From contig NZ_QJGZ01000036.1 of NCBI RefSeq assembly GCF_003254585.1, positions 350,979 to 414,978 of the forward strand: a stretch of 64,000 nt of DNA. The letters run 5' to 3'. A program made the position numbers and the translations under genes. Numbering within the stretch: the stretch's first letter is position 1; each line of letters opens with the position of its first letter. The notes under the pieces were generated by a model, which worked only from the letters and a program-made list of their open reading frames with translations, was not told the origin of the DNA and did not search any database. Origin of the DNA: Flavobacterium sharifuzzamanii (GTDB lineage Bacteria; Bacteroidota; Bacteroidia; Flavobacteriales; Flavobacteriaceae). This document shows, piece after piece, positions 18,516-26,653 of the stretch.

Positions 18516-20432
18516 ATGAAAAAGATATATAAACAACTTACGCCGATTTTGTTTTCGATGCTTTTCGGAAGTACTCTTTTGGCGCAAAATTCTGGTAAAA
18601 CAGAATGGTTTGACCCTAGCAGACCTGCAACAACATATTGTAATCCGATAAATATTGGGTACAATTTTACAACACACAATCATAACGGAATTCCAGAATC
18701 TCGCCGTTCAAGCGCCGATCCTGTAATTATTACTTATAAAGGAGAATATTACTTATTTGCCACCAATCAGGCAGGTTTCTTTTGGAGTAAAGACATGTCC
18801 GATTGGAATTTTGTTTACGGAAGTTTCCAAAGGCAGCCAGGCGATGACGATCAATGCGCTCCTGCAGCTTGGGTTGTAAACGACACATTGTTTTATGTTG
18901 GTTCAACTTGGAAAAGAGATCATCCGATTTGGAAAACAGCTGACCCAAAATCAGGTAGATGGACACGTCACGTAGATAAAGCAATGCTTCCAACTTGGGA
19001 TCCTGCAATTTTTCAAGACGATGATAAAAAAGTATACATGTACTATGGTTCGAGCGGAAAATTACCTCTAGTAGGTGTTGAGGTTGATTATAAAACTTGG
19101 CTTCCAAAAGGAAATCAGGCTGATTATGCTACATTGTACAAAGCGACAGAAGTTGAAGATATTCAGAAGCCTTATGGACAAATTAAAGAAGTTGCCATTT
19201 TAGATCCTTCAGCTCACGGATGGGAGCGTTTTGGGCCAAATAACGATATGGAACCAGCGCCTTGGGGAAATTTTATTGAAGGCGCTTGGATGACTAAACA
19301 TAATGGAAAATATTATATGCAATATGGAGCTCCTGCAACCGAGTTTAAAGGATATGCAAATGGAGTTCATGTTGGAGATAATCCGTTGGGGCCATTTACG
19401 TATCAAAAGCACAACCCAATGTCATATAAACCAGGCGGGTTTGTAATTGGAGCCGGACACGGAAATACTTTTGCAGATAATTACGGAAATTATTGGAATA
19501 CTGGAACATGCAAAATTTCTATTAAAGATCGTTTTGAGCGTCGTATAGATATGTTTCCAGCAGGATTTGATAAAGACGATGTAATGTATTCGATCACTGC
19601 TTATGGAGATTTCCCAATTGTATTGCCAACTAGCGAGCGTGATCAGGCTAAAGGTGCTTCATCTGGATGGATGTTGCTTTCATATAAAAAGCCTGTTACT
19701 GTTTCTTCTTCTGAGGAATGTATGGAAGTGGAAACTCATAGAATGGATAATGGCGGTAAAAAAGTGTATGAGAAGTTCTGTTATGGACCAGAAAATTTGA
19801 CAGATGAAAACATTCAAACCTATTGGTCTGCAAAGACAAGTAATCCAGGTGAATGGCTTCAAATGGATTTAGGAAGACAGATGGAAATTAATGCTCTTCA
19901 AATCAACTATGCAGATCATAAGGCAACGCAGTTTAATAAAGCAATGGATATTTATTATCAATATAAAATATTCATGTCCGATGATGCTCAAAATTGGACT
20001 TTGGTGGTTGATAAATCTAAAAATGATAAAGATGCGCCACATGATTATGTAGAACTTTCAAAATCGATCAAAGCGCGTTACATTAAAATGGAAAATATTC
20101 ACAACGCTTCAGGTTTGTTCGCGATTTCTGATTTTAGAGTTTTTGGAAACGGTTTAGGAGCAAAACCAAAATCGGTAGCTTCTTTTAAAGTGGACAGAAA
20201 TAAAGCAGATTCTAGAAATGCTATGATTTCATGGAAAAAACAGTCAGATGCAATTGGTTATAATATTTATTACGGAATTGCTCCTGATAAATTGTACAAC
20301 AGCATTATGGTTTATGGTGATAGTACATACGATTTTAGAGGTTTGGATAAGGGGACAAAATATTATTTTACCATTGAGCCTTTTAATGAAAATGGTATTG
20401 GAATAAAAAATAAGATTATAGAAATAAAATAA
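18516..20432 (+). CDS. GH43-like five-bladed propeller with F5/8 C (discoidin) and FN3 domains
   Basis: A 638-residue exported protein (signal peptide ending TLLAQN). Residues about 60-380 look like a GH43/GH117-type beta-propeller: SSADPVIITYKGEYYLFAT, PTWDPAIFQDDDKKVYMYYG, FIEGAWMTKHNGKYYMQYG, and GAGHGNTFADNYGNYWNTG. A discoidin-like domain follows (LTDENIQTYWSAKTSNPGEWLQMDLG, then ARYIKMENI), and a C-terminal FN3-like domain (AMISWKKQSDAIGYNIYYG). The likely role is glycan hydrolysis at the cell surface. The specificity is unknown, and whether it belongs to the upstream PUL is uncertain because a terminator lies before its GDPD neighbour. It starts 31 bp after that gene. Confidence 0.8.
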   Translation: MKKIYKQLTPILFSMLFGSTLLAQNSGKTEWFDPSRPATTYCNPINIGYNFTTHNHNGIPESRRSSADPVIITYKGEYYLFATNQAGFFWSKDMSDWNFVYGSFQRQPGDDDQCAPAAWVVNDTLFYVGSTWKRDHPIWKTADPKSGRWTRHVDKAMLPTWDPAIFQDDDKKVYMYYGSSGKLPLVGVEVDYKTWLPKGNQADYATLYKATEVEDIQKPYGQIKEVAILDPSAHGWERFGPNNDMEPAPWGNFIEGAWMTKHNGKYYMQYGAPATEFKGYANGVHVGDNPLGPFTYQKHNPMSYKPGGFVIGAGHGNTFADNYGNYWNTGTCKISIKDRFERRIDMFPAGFDKDDVMYSITAYGDFPIVLPTSERDQAKGASSGWMLLSYKKPVTVSSSEECMEVETHRMDNGGKKVYEKFCYGPENLTDENIQTYWSAKTSNPGEWLQMDLGRQMEINALQINYADHKATQFNKAMDIYYQYKIFMSDDAQNWTLVVDKSKNDKDAPHDYVELSKSIKARYIKMENIHNASGLFAISDFRVFGNGLGAKPKSVASFKVDRNKADSRNAMISWKKQSDAIGYNIYYGIAPDKLYNSIMVYGDSTYDFRGLDKGTKYYFTIEPFNENGIGIKNKIIEIK

Positions 20433-20455
20433 TTTTTATTTATAGAATGTGTAAA

Positions 20456-20501
20456 AGCTCCAATTGGAAATTGAAAAATTTGCAATTGGAGTTTTTTTTT
20501 G
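20456..20501 (+). terminator. Terminator after the GH43-like gene
   Basis: CTCCAATTG pairs with CAATTGGAG across a 16-nt loop, followed by nine T residues. It closes the PUL region. Confidence 0.85.
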
Positions 20502-20597
20502 AGAAAAGGTTAAGAAAAAAACTTCAGAAATGTCGATAATTTTGTTCCTTTGCGAATGTACCATTGGTATACTAAACTCCAAATTACTACAGAAACT

Positions 20598-21989
20598 ATG
20601 AAAAAAACGATTCTTTTAACTGCTTTAGTTTTAAACGGATTGACATCTTTTGCTCAGACAAATGATGAAAAAAACATTAAATTATTTTACAAAAAAGCTT
20701 TAACCGAAGCAAAATGCTACACATGGCTAGAATATTTGTCAAATGATATTGGCGCTCGTTTGTCTGGATCTAAAGGTGCAGAACAAGCAGTTGATTATAC
20801 CAAAAGACAATTAGAAAGTTTAGGGTTAGATAAAGTCTATTTGCAAGAAGTTATGGTGCCTCATTGGGTGCGTGGCGAAAAAGAAACAGCTTATATCCTT
20901 GACGGAAAAGTAAAAACCACTGTGCCAATTTGCGCATTAGGAGGTTCAGTAGCAACTCCAAAAACGGGTCTTACTGCGGAAATAATCGAAGTTCAAGGAA
21001 TAAAAGAATTGAACGAACTTGGGGCTGATAAAGTAAAAGGAAAAATTGTTTTCTATAACAGACCAATGAATCCTGAAAACATTGAAACTTTTACTTCTTA
21101 TGGAGCTTGTGTTGACCAAAGATATGCAGGAGCAAAAGAAGCGGCAAAATTGGGAGCAGTAGGAACAATTGTTCGTTCTATGAATTTACGTCTAGATGAT
21201 TTTCCTCATACAGGAGCGCAAAGTTATGGTGACTTGCCAAAAGCACAGTATATTCCAACAGCGGCAATCAGTACAAACGGAGCTGAATTATTAAGCAAAT
21301 CTTTAAAAGCAAATCCTGCTTTGAAATTTTACTTCAAACAATCTTGCGAGACTTTGCCAGATGCTTTGTCTTATAACGTAATTGGTGAATTGACAGGAAG
21401 TGTAACTCCAGAAAACATCATGGTTGTAGGGGGACATTTAGATTCTTGGGATTTAGCAGATGGTTCTCACGACGATGGAGCAGGAGTAGTGCAGAGTATG
21501 GAAGTGATCCGTATTTTGAAAAATTTAAATTATAAGCCTAAAAATACAATTCGTGTAGTATTGTTCATGAATGAAGAAAATGGCGGAAAAGGTGGTGCTA
21601 AATACGAAGAAGTTTCAAAACAAAACAAAGAGAATCATATTTTTGCTTTAGAAAGTGATTCAGGAGGATTTTCTCCAAGAGGATTTTCAATTGAAGCTGA
21701 CGATGCAAATTTGAAAAAGATTCAAGGATACAAAGATCTTTTTGAGCCTTATTTGGTACACAGTTTTACAATTGGCCATGCAGGTTCAGATATTAATCAT
21801 CTAACTTCGCAAGCTATTGTTAAAGCAGGTTTAAAACCAGATTCTCAACGTTATTTTGATTATCACCACGCTGCAAATGATAAATTTGATGCTATCAATA
21901 AAAGAGAATTAGAACTTGGTGCTGCAACAATGACTTCATTAATGTATTTATTAGACCAAAACGGAATTGAGACTAAAAAAGCAAATTAA
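20598..21989 (+). CDS. M28-family zinc aminopeptidase, exported
   Basis: A 463-residue secreted metallopeptidase with signal peptide starting KKTILLTALVLNGL and ending SFAQTN. A PA-like insert (about 120-255) precedes the two-zinc catalytic domain. The ligands are visible: GGHLDSWD (His, Asp), SHDDGAG (bridging Asp), MNEENGG (catalytic Glu and ligand), ESDSGG (Asp) and YFDYHHAAND (His). The frame is open 16 codons further upstream from 20550, but that segment is hydrophilic and not signal-like, so 20598 is the start. A TAATTTTG box at 20537-20544 is a plausible -7 element. Probably works on peptides in the periplasm or outside the cell. Confidence 0.9.
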   Translation: MKKTILLTALVLNGLTSFAQTNDEKNIKLFYKKALTEAKCYTWLEYLSNDIGARLSGSKGAEQAVDYTKRQLESLGLDKVYLQEVMVPHWVRGEKETAYILDGKVKTTVPICALGGSVATPKTGLTAEIIEVQGIKELNELGADKVKGKIVFYNRPMNPENIETFTSYGACVDQRYAGAKEAAKLGAVGTIVRSMNLRLDDFPHTGAQSYGDLPKAQYIPTAAISTNGAELLSKSLKANPALKFYFKQSCETLPDALSYNVIGELTGSVTPENIMVVGGHLDSWDLADGSHDDGAGVVQSMEVIRILKNLNYKPKNTIRVVLFMNEENGGKGGAKYEEVSKQNKENHIFALESDSGGFSPRGFSIEADDANLKKIQGYKDLFEPYLVHSFTIGHAGSDINHLTSQAIVKAGLKPDSQRYFDYHHAANDKFDAINKRELELGAATMTSLMYLLDQNGIETKKAN

Positions 21990-22041
21990 GACAAAATAAT
22001 AAATCGAAAGGGGCTGTCTCAAAAGGATAGCTCTTTTTCGT

Positions 22042-22207
22042 AAGCTTCGGAGAAGCGGCATATTTATAGAAAAGGGAAAATGTTTCCAAATATAAAGCTC
22101 CAGAGGAGCGACATATTTTTTGCAATATAAACTATATGTCGCTCCTCTGGAGCTTTTTTCATTTTCTTATTGAAATTCTATAAATATTTTGCTCCTCTAG
22201 GGTTTGC
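22042..22207. repeat. Nested inverted repeat, about 166 bp
   Basis: A perfect 23-bp inverted repeat (22094-22116 with 22134-22156, core GCTCCAGAGGAGCGACATAT) has a 17-nt loop and a T run. It lies inside a second, degenerate pair (22042-22071 with 22176-22207) that resembles the inner arm (GCTTCGGAGAAGCGGCATAT) and shares the perfect 12-mer ATATTTATAGAA with its reverse complement. The whole region folds as one long hairpin between convergent genes, where it can also act as a two-way terminator. Confidence 0.8.
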
Positions 22208-22240
22208 AATAGTGTTTTTTTATTAATATGATTTTAAAAA

Positions 22241-22543
22241 TCAAGATTTCATTACAACCAAATAATACAAAAAGGTTATCGGAATGTTAGAAAGAAGAAG
22301 CAGTATTTTTATTCCAATTTCTTTTCGTTGATGAGGTAGATGAATAAACCTTTCCATTAAATGAATAAACATGATTAAATTAACCACAATGGCAGCTAAA
22401 GCAAACGGCCAAGCAATTACCAAAACAGTAGGATTCTCATTGGAAATAATATAAAGCATAAATAGAATTGTGCTGATTATAAATGTTCCAACAGCCAATT
22501 CGACAGATTGTTTTTCTTCAGAAGGATTATGAATTGTTTTCAT
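22241..22543 (-). CDS. Small membrane protein, function unknown
   Basis: A 100-residue protein with three hydrophobic segments: GTFIISTILFMLYII, VIAWPFALAAIVVNLIMFIHL and IGIKILLLLSNIPITFLYYLVV. The start at 22543 (KTIHNPSEEKQSVELA) is preferred. The frame stays open to 22624, but that extension would overlap the end of the upstream gene. It lies 4 bp after the Coq4-like gene and is very likely co-transcribed with it. I do not recognise a family. Confidence 0.65.
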   Translation of the reverse strand: MKTIHNPSEEKQSVELAVGTFIISTILFMLYIISNENPTVLVIAWPFALAAIVVNLIMFIHLMERFIHLPHQRKEIGIKILLLLSNIPITFLYYLVVMKS

Positions 22544-22547
22544 GATT

Positions 22548-23000
22548 TTAAATATTAAAAGTTTGCTGAATATTTTGAATTGGCATAAAAAGCATTTTTG
22601 AAAAATCGAGATAATGAAACGCATTTGCCTTTTTGCCTCTTTTAAATTGTTGAATGAAATAGTTCATGCGTTTCGGATAAAAAATAGTTCCTGTTGTGAT
22701 AACCATAAACAAATACAGGCTTTTCTTTCCATTTCCAAGCAAATAATATTGCATGCCGATTTCTTCATAAACAGAAACTCCTGTGTTGGTCAGAACATGA
22801 ATAATGTCGTGATCTTCGAGCTTTTCCTGAATATCAAAATGATTTTTGTAAAGAAAATTTCCCAAGCCGAATCCTAGACTTTCTTCAGGATAATCCATTA
22901 GAGTGTTTTTGTCAATATTCCACGGCTCATTCTTTTTAAAATATTTTTGATACGGTTTTTTAGAACATTCATACAGTTTTTCAATCAAATAATCTCTCAT
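22548..23000 (-). CDS. Coq4-like protein
   Basis: A 150-residue protein with the Coq4 zinc-binding signature HDxxH-x11-E: H64, D65, H68 and E80 in HDIIHVLTNTGVSVYEEIGM. Flanking motifs (PEESLGFGLGNFLY, GTIFYPKRMNYFIQQFKRG) also suit the family. Coq4 supports ubiquinone biosynthesis in eukaryotes and proteobacteria, but flavobacteria use menaquinone, so the role here is unknown. I start it at the ATG at 23000, because a TAACTTTG -7 box at 23031-23038 overlaps the furthest in-frame start (TTG at 23033). Confidence 0.75.
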   Translation of the reverse strand: MRDYLIEKLYECSKKPYQKYFKKNEPWNIDKNTLMDYPEESLGFGLGNFLYKNHFDIQEKLEDHDIIHVLTNTGVSVYEEIGMQYYLLGNGKKSLYLFMVITTGTIFYPKRMNYFIQQFKRGKKANAFHYLDFSKMLFMPIQNIQQTFNI

Positions 23001-23030
23001 AAGGTATTGGTTTAAAAGTTCTTTGAATTT

Positions 23031-23038
23031 CAAAGTTA
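23031..23038 (-). promoter_or_regulatory. -7 box of the Coq4-like gene
   Basis: TAACTTTG on the minus strand, 31 bp upstream of the ATG at 23000. No convincing -33 TTG at the right distance. Confidence 0.45.
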
Positions 23039-23050
23039 ATTAGCAAATAA

Positions 23051-23081
23051 AAAAGCTAGAATGAATAAAGAACTAGCTTTT
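23051..23081 (-). terminator. Terminator after the YiiX-like gene
   Basis: AAAAGCTAG and CTAGCTTTT form a stem on either strand, just downstream of the gene that ends at 23089. Confidence 0.75.
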
Positions 23082-23088
23082 TAAAATA

Positions 23089-23769
23089 TTAATAGTTGTC
23101 TACTACTGTTTTTAATATATTAGATTCGGCAATATCAGAAGGAGCAACGACTTTTTCTTCTAACGGAATATCAGTGCCATAACGCTCTTTTAGTATTTTT
23201 TGAACTTTCGGATCTTGTAAATTAAAATCTTTCAATTCTCTAAGTTTAGACAATTCAATTCCTGCTGCGTTTTTATAGATTTTCCAAATTAGTTCAGAAC
23301 AATATATTCTATCGTCAGTCCACTCAAAATAAGCATCATATTCTTTGCCGTCAAATTGCTGGCTGTAATCTTTCATTTTTTGTAAAACTTCTGGCTTTAA
23401 AACGTTATCGTCTCTCAACCTTTTTACAACATATTTGCTATCTTTTCCATGTTTAATCCAATCTTCAAGTGGAGTAAGTTTTACTGGCTGAACGGCTTCA
23501 AAAACAAACCAATTTCCGTTAATATCGTAAATAATGCCACAATGTGAGAATTTAGAATTGGTTGCAATTCGAACCGCTTCGCATTGTTTAGATTCCGAAG
23601 TTTGAAAAATAAGATCACCATCTTTAAATTTAGAAGCCGTTGTTTTTTCTTTTTCTTCTTTGTTTCCTGTAAATGGATTATTTGGAAAAACTTTTATAGC
23701 AACAAATAGCGCACATCCAAAACTTAAAAAGAAAGTAATGATCGGGAATAGATATTTTTTGATTTTCAT
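23089..23769 (-). CDS. YiiX/YebB-like permuted NlpC/P60 cysteine peptidase
   Basis: A 226-residue protein with an N-terminal membrane anchor or signal (YLFPIITFFLSFGCALFVAI). The permuted papain-like core reads GDLIFQTSESKQCEAVRIAT, then SKFSHCGIIY (catalytic His), then DRIYCSELIWKIYKNAAG (catalytic Cys), the reverse of the normal NlpC order. Members of the family act on amide or ester bonds at the cell envelope; the substrate is unknown. It is a single-gene unit with its own terminator. Confidence 0.82.
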   Translation of the reverse strand: MKIKKYLFPIITFFLSFGCALFVAIKVFPNNPFTGNKEEKEKTTASKFKDGDLIFQTSESKQCEAVRIATNSKFSHCGIIYDINGNWFVFEAVQPVKLTPLEDWIKHGKDSKYVVKRLRDDNVLKPEVLQKMKDYSQQFDGKEYDAYFEWTDDRIYCSELIWKIYKNAAGIELSKLRELKDFNLQDPKVQKILKERYGTDIPLEEKVVAPSDIAESNILKTVVDNY

Positions 23770-23814
23770 AAAGTATAATTTAAAGTACTTTGAGTTACAA
23801 AGTAAATAATAAAA

Positions 23815-23847
23815 AAAATAGCTGCCAAATAAAATGACAGCTATTTT
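23815..23847 (-). terminator. Terminator after the outer-membrane protein gene
   Basis: AAAATAGCTG pairs with CAGCTATTTT across a 13-nt loop, just downstream (minus strand) of the stop at 23869. Confidence 0.75.
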
Positions 23848-23868
23848 CTAAATATATTTTGCGAAATA

Positions 23869-24774
23869 TTAGATTCTAAAAATACCTCCAACAGCAATAA
23901 TTCGTTGGAAATAAGTAAAGTGCTGAGAAGCTTTATCCTCAGGGCTTGTAGTAGTTTTAATATCCTGCATGTTGATGTAACCACCTTTTAACTCTCCTTG
24001 AACATAGAAATGTTTAAAAAAGGTAATATTTAAACCAGCTTTTGCAGAAACACCATAACCAGAAACGTGAAAATCATCATGACGTTCTTTACCTAAAATT
24101 GTAGTATTAGTTTTTGGATATAAAACCCCAGCGCCAATACCTTCAGTTAAGTTAATTTGAACTTTGTCAATATTTGGCAATCCAAACCATTTAGAAACAT
24201 CATCAAATCTTGCAACTTCAGTATTAATGTAATTTAAACCGTCTGTATGTTCATACATTAAAAAAGCTGGACCGTTTACATTTACTTCACCATTGCCATA
24301 ACCACCTTCTTTAGCTCCTCCCTGAGACATATCGACAGGAGTATTGTTGTAATTACCATTGTAAATTGATGCGGGATCATCCGCAGGCAAATTGATGTTT
24401 CCAGTAACATTTGCAATTTGATTCTGAGCCATTACATATTTCATGTGGTCAACACCAATTGTAACACTGTAATGATCACTAAAAAAATAACCAAATCTCA
24501 AATTAGTTTGAGGAATAGTCATATTTGCAGGATTGATATAATCTACATGCCATCCTTTTGGTTTGTCATGAGCCGCCATATTCTCAACAGTAAAGTTGTA
24601 ATCCTTACCTCTAAAGTTTACATCAGATTTTGAGTAACTTTCTCTATTACCACCCCACATTACAAAGAATTTTCCTTTGTTGTGCGCAGCATATTTTTGT
24701 ACTGGTATTTCTTCCTGAGCAAATGTGTTTAATGAAACACAAGCCAGTAAGAAAAATAAAATTTTTGTTTTCAA
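23869..24774 (-). CDS. Outer-membrane beta-barrel protein, function unknown
   Basis: A 301-residue exported protein (start KTKILFFLLACVSLNTFAQEE). Alternating hydrophobic strands (LRFGYFFSDHYSVTIGVDHM, GLNITFFKHFYVQGELKGGY) and a terminal strand ending AVGGIFRI suggest a barrel porin-like protein. The start codon is TTG, 21 bp after the kdsA stop; no ATG or GTG gives the signal peptide. It is therefore the second gene of a kdsA operon. I cannot assign a substrate. Confidence 0.75.
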   Translation of the reverse strand: MKTKILFFLLACVSLNTFAQEEIPVQKYAAHNKGKFFVMWGGNRESYSKSDVNFRGKDYNFTVENMAAHDKPKGWHVDYINPANMTIPQTNLRFGYFFSDHYSVTIGVDHMKYVMAQNQIANVTGNINLPADDPASIYNGNYNNTPVDMSQGGAKEGGYGNGEVNVNGPAFLMYEHTDGLNYINTEVARFDDVSKWFGLPNIDKVQINLTEGIGAGVLYPKTNTTILGKERHDDFHVSGYGVSAKAGLNITFFKHFYVQGELKGGYINMQDIKTTTSPEDKASQHFTYFQRIIAVGGIFRI

Positions 24775-24795
24775 AGAACTTAAGTATAATAATTA

Positions 24796-25614
24796 TTAAA
24801 AGGCATTTACAGTTTTTCTGATAGCAACTAATTTGTTCATTAAACCTTCAAAATAGTCTAAATGCAGCATGTTGGCACCATCACTCTTAGCATTAGCAGG
24901 ATCAAAATGTGTTTCAATAAAGATACCATCAACACCTACTGCGATACCAGCTTTTGCTACTGTTTCGATCATATCAGGTCTTCCACCCGTAACTCCAGCT
25001 GTTTGATTTGGCTGTTGTAAAGAATGTGTTACGTCTAAAACAGTAGAAGCATATTGTTGCATAGTAGGAATTCCTCTAAAATCAACAATCATATCTTGGT
25101 AACCAAACATAGTACCGCGATCTGTAACCATAACATTTTCATTGTTACAGTCTAAAACTTTCTGAACAGCATGTTTCATGCTTTCTGGACTCATAAATTG
25201 TCCTTTTTTCAAGTTTACCGTTTTTCCCGTGTTAGCAGCAGCCACAACAAGATCAGTCTGGCGCACTAAGAAAGCAGGAATCTGCAATACATCTACATAT
25301 TGCGCAGCCATATCAGCATCTTCATTTGTATGGATATCTGTTACTGTTGGCACATGAAAAGTTTCAGAAACTTTTCTTAAGATTTTTAATGCTTTTTCGT
25401 CACCAATTCCAGAAAAACTGTCAATTCTAGAACGGTTTGCTTTTTTAAAAGATCCTTTAAATACATAAGGAATCTGAAGATTGTCGGTAATACCAACTAA
25501 TTTTTCAGCAATTCTAAGAGCCATTTCTTCTCCTTCAATAGCGCAAGGTCCCGCTAATAAAAAGAAATTTCCGCTGTCAGTATGCTTAATTTGTGGAATA
25601 TGTTGTAAGTTCAT
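24796..25614 (-). CDS. kdsA: KDO-8-phosphate synthase
   Basis: Condenses phosphoenolpyruvate with arabinose-5-phosphate to KDO-8-phosphate, a step of lipid A inner-core synthesis in the cytoplasm. The 272-residue protein shows LLAGPCAIEG, FKGSFKKANRSRIDSFSG, VTDIHTNEDA, LQIPAFLVRQTDLV, NVMVTDRGTMFGY, DVTHSLQQPN and IETHFDPANAKSDG, all typical of KdsA. The ATG at 25614 is preferred to the in-frame TTG at 25632, because a TACCTTTG promoter element lies at 25635-25642. It is followed on the same strand by an outer-membrane protein gene. Confidence 0.95.
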   Translation of the reverse strand: MNLQHIPQIKHTDSGNFFLLAGPCAIEGEEMALRIAEKLVGITDNLQIPYVFKGSFKKANRSRIDSFSGIGDEKALKILRKVSETFHVPTVTDIHTNEDADMAAQYVDVLQIPAFLVRQTDLVVAAANTGKTVNLKKGQFMSPESMKHAVQKVLDCNNENVMVTDRGTMFGYQDMIVDFRGIPTMQQYASTVLDVTHSLQQPNQTAGVTGGRPDMIETVAKAGIAVGVDGIFIETHFDPANAKSDGANMLHLDYFEGLMNKLVAIRKTVNAF

Positions 25615-25634
25615 AAAATTATTTTTTTGCAATG

Positions 25635-25642
25635 CAAAGGTA
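25635..25642 (-). promoter_or_regulatory. -7 box of kdsA
   Basis: TACCTTTG on the minus strand, 21 bp upstream of the kdsA ATG. The leader would be very short, which also argues against the upstream TTG start. Confidence 0.55.
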
Positions 25643-25846
25643 GTTATGATTTATGAATAGCAGATGAAGATTTAAGATTATTTTAAGAACTCTAATAACT
25701 GACTAGGAGCTTAGTAGAATTACCGAATTTCTAAAATTTCTTTTAAATGATTAAATGCTTTTTCCGAGGCAATATTAAAGCATGAAATTAAACTAATAGA
25801 TGACATTTATCATGTTCTAAAGTTTTATGCTTAATGCTGTTTTAAT

Positions 25847-26173
25847 CTAGCTTTTTGATCGATTTTTTCTCCATCTCTTAATCAAAAATTGGATTACAAT
25901 TATCAAAATCAGAATAAAAAAGAAAAAGAAGCAAGCAACGGCAGTTCCAACAAGTGGCATTCCGCATCTCACTGGATTTGGTTCATAGAGTTTTGTAAGA
26001 TTATAATCTGCAATATTAAAAGCCACAAAGGAGAGTGAAATTTGAAGAATAAAATTGATCCAGGAAATTCGGCTGAATTTTAATGAGGCAGGTTTATATA
26101 TAGAAATTGTTCCCAATATTAATTGTGATAATACGGGTAGAATAATAAGCAGCAACGGTAATATATTAAGCAT
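25847..26173 (-). CDS. Small membrane protein, function unknown
   Basis: A 108-residue protein with three hydrophobic helices (LNILPLLLIILPVLSQLILG, INFILQISLSFVAFNI, AVACFFFFFILILIIVIQFLI) and a basic C-terminus (KRWRKNRSKS). It follows the lipoprotein gene by 19 bp. I do not recognise a family. The 200 bases between it and kdsA hold only a 28-codon open frame (minus strand, from 25805) that I do not consider a gene. Confidence 0.6.
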   Translation of the reverse strand: MLNILPLLLIILPVLSQLILGTISIYKPASLKFSRISWINFILQISLSFVAFNIADYNLTKLYEPNPVRCGMPLVGTAVACFFFFFILILIIVIQFLIKRWRKNRSKS

Positions 26174-26192
26174 AACCTTGGATTGACACTAT

Positions 26193-26639
26193 TTATTTCA
26201 GCCTCAATCCCATCGGAACCATTAAAATTCCTTTTTCATAAATATTTAAATAAAGCTTAACTGGCTTTTTTTGCCCTTCCCATTTTAGTTCATAGACATT
26301 TAAAAATCCAGCTCCCATATTGCTTCTTTTAGTTGGGAAAGGACAGCAGGTTTCTAATCTGGTATACGTTATTTTCTCGCCATTTGGACCAGCCAAAGCG
26401 TTTAAGAAGCGAGTTTCGTTTAAAGCCTCATTGTTGGTGTTCTGGAAAAATATATTAATCGGATAGTCAGGATCATAACCGTATTTTTTGTCTTTAGCAA
26501 ATTGTGTTATGGAAAAAGTATTATCCTTCTTTAAAATTAAATCAGGTGCGTTGTCATCGACATTCTTTAAAGTTGATTTGGTACTTACACAAGAAGAAGC
26601 ACTGATTAATAAAACAATTAAAAAAGCTATTTTTTTCAT
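26193..26639 (-). CDS. Conserved Flavobacterium lipoprotein
   Basis: A 148-residue lipoprotein (ISASSC, Cys17) followed by DDNAPDLILKKDNTFSITQFA, YDPDYPINIFFQ, NALAGPNGEKITYTRLETCC and KPVKLYLNIYEKGILMVPMG. Proteins with this pattern recur in flavobacterial genomes, and I recall some labelled, implausibly, as KDO-8-P synthase; nothing here resembles that enzyme. Two adjacent cysteines (TCCPF) may form disulfides. Function unknown. It lies 14 bp downstream of the YhhN gene and probably shares its operon. Confidence 0.7.
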   Translation of the reverse strand: MKKIAFLIVLLISASSCVSTKSTLKNVDDNAPDLILKKDNTFSITQFAKDKKYGYDPDYPINIFFQNTNNEALNETRFLNALAGPNGEKITYTRLETCCPFPTKRSNMGAGFLNVYELKWEGQKKPVKLYLNIYEKGILMVPMGLRLK

Positions 26640-26653
26640 GGTTGAAATATGTG

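Noticed and set aside
18730..19107. 125-codon minus-strand frame inside the GH43-like gene
   Set aside because: Antisense to a propeller domain with recognisable motifs; no promoter or ribosome site.
25719..25805. 28-codon minus-strand frame between kdsA and a membrane protein gene
   Set aside because: Too short and without a signal or family motif; noted only in the gap description.
26193..26639. KDO-8-phosphate synthase paralogue
   Set aside because: Similar lipoproteins seem to carry this label in places, but none of the KdsA motifs is present; real kdsA is at 24796-25614.
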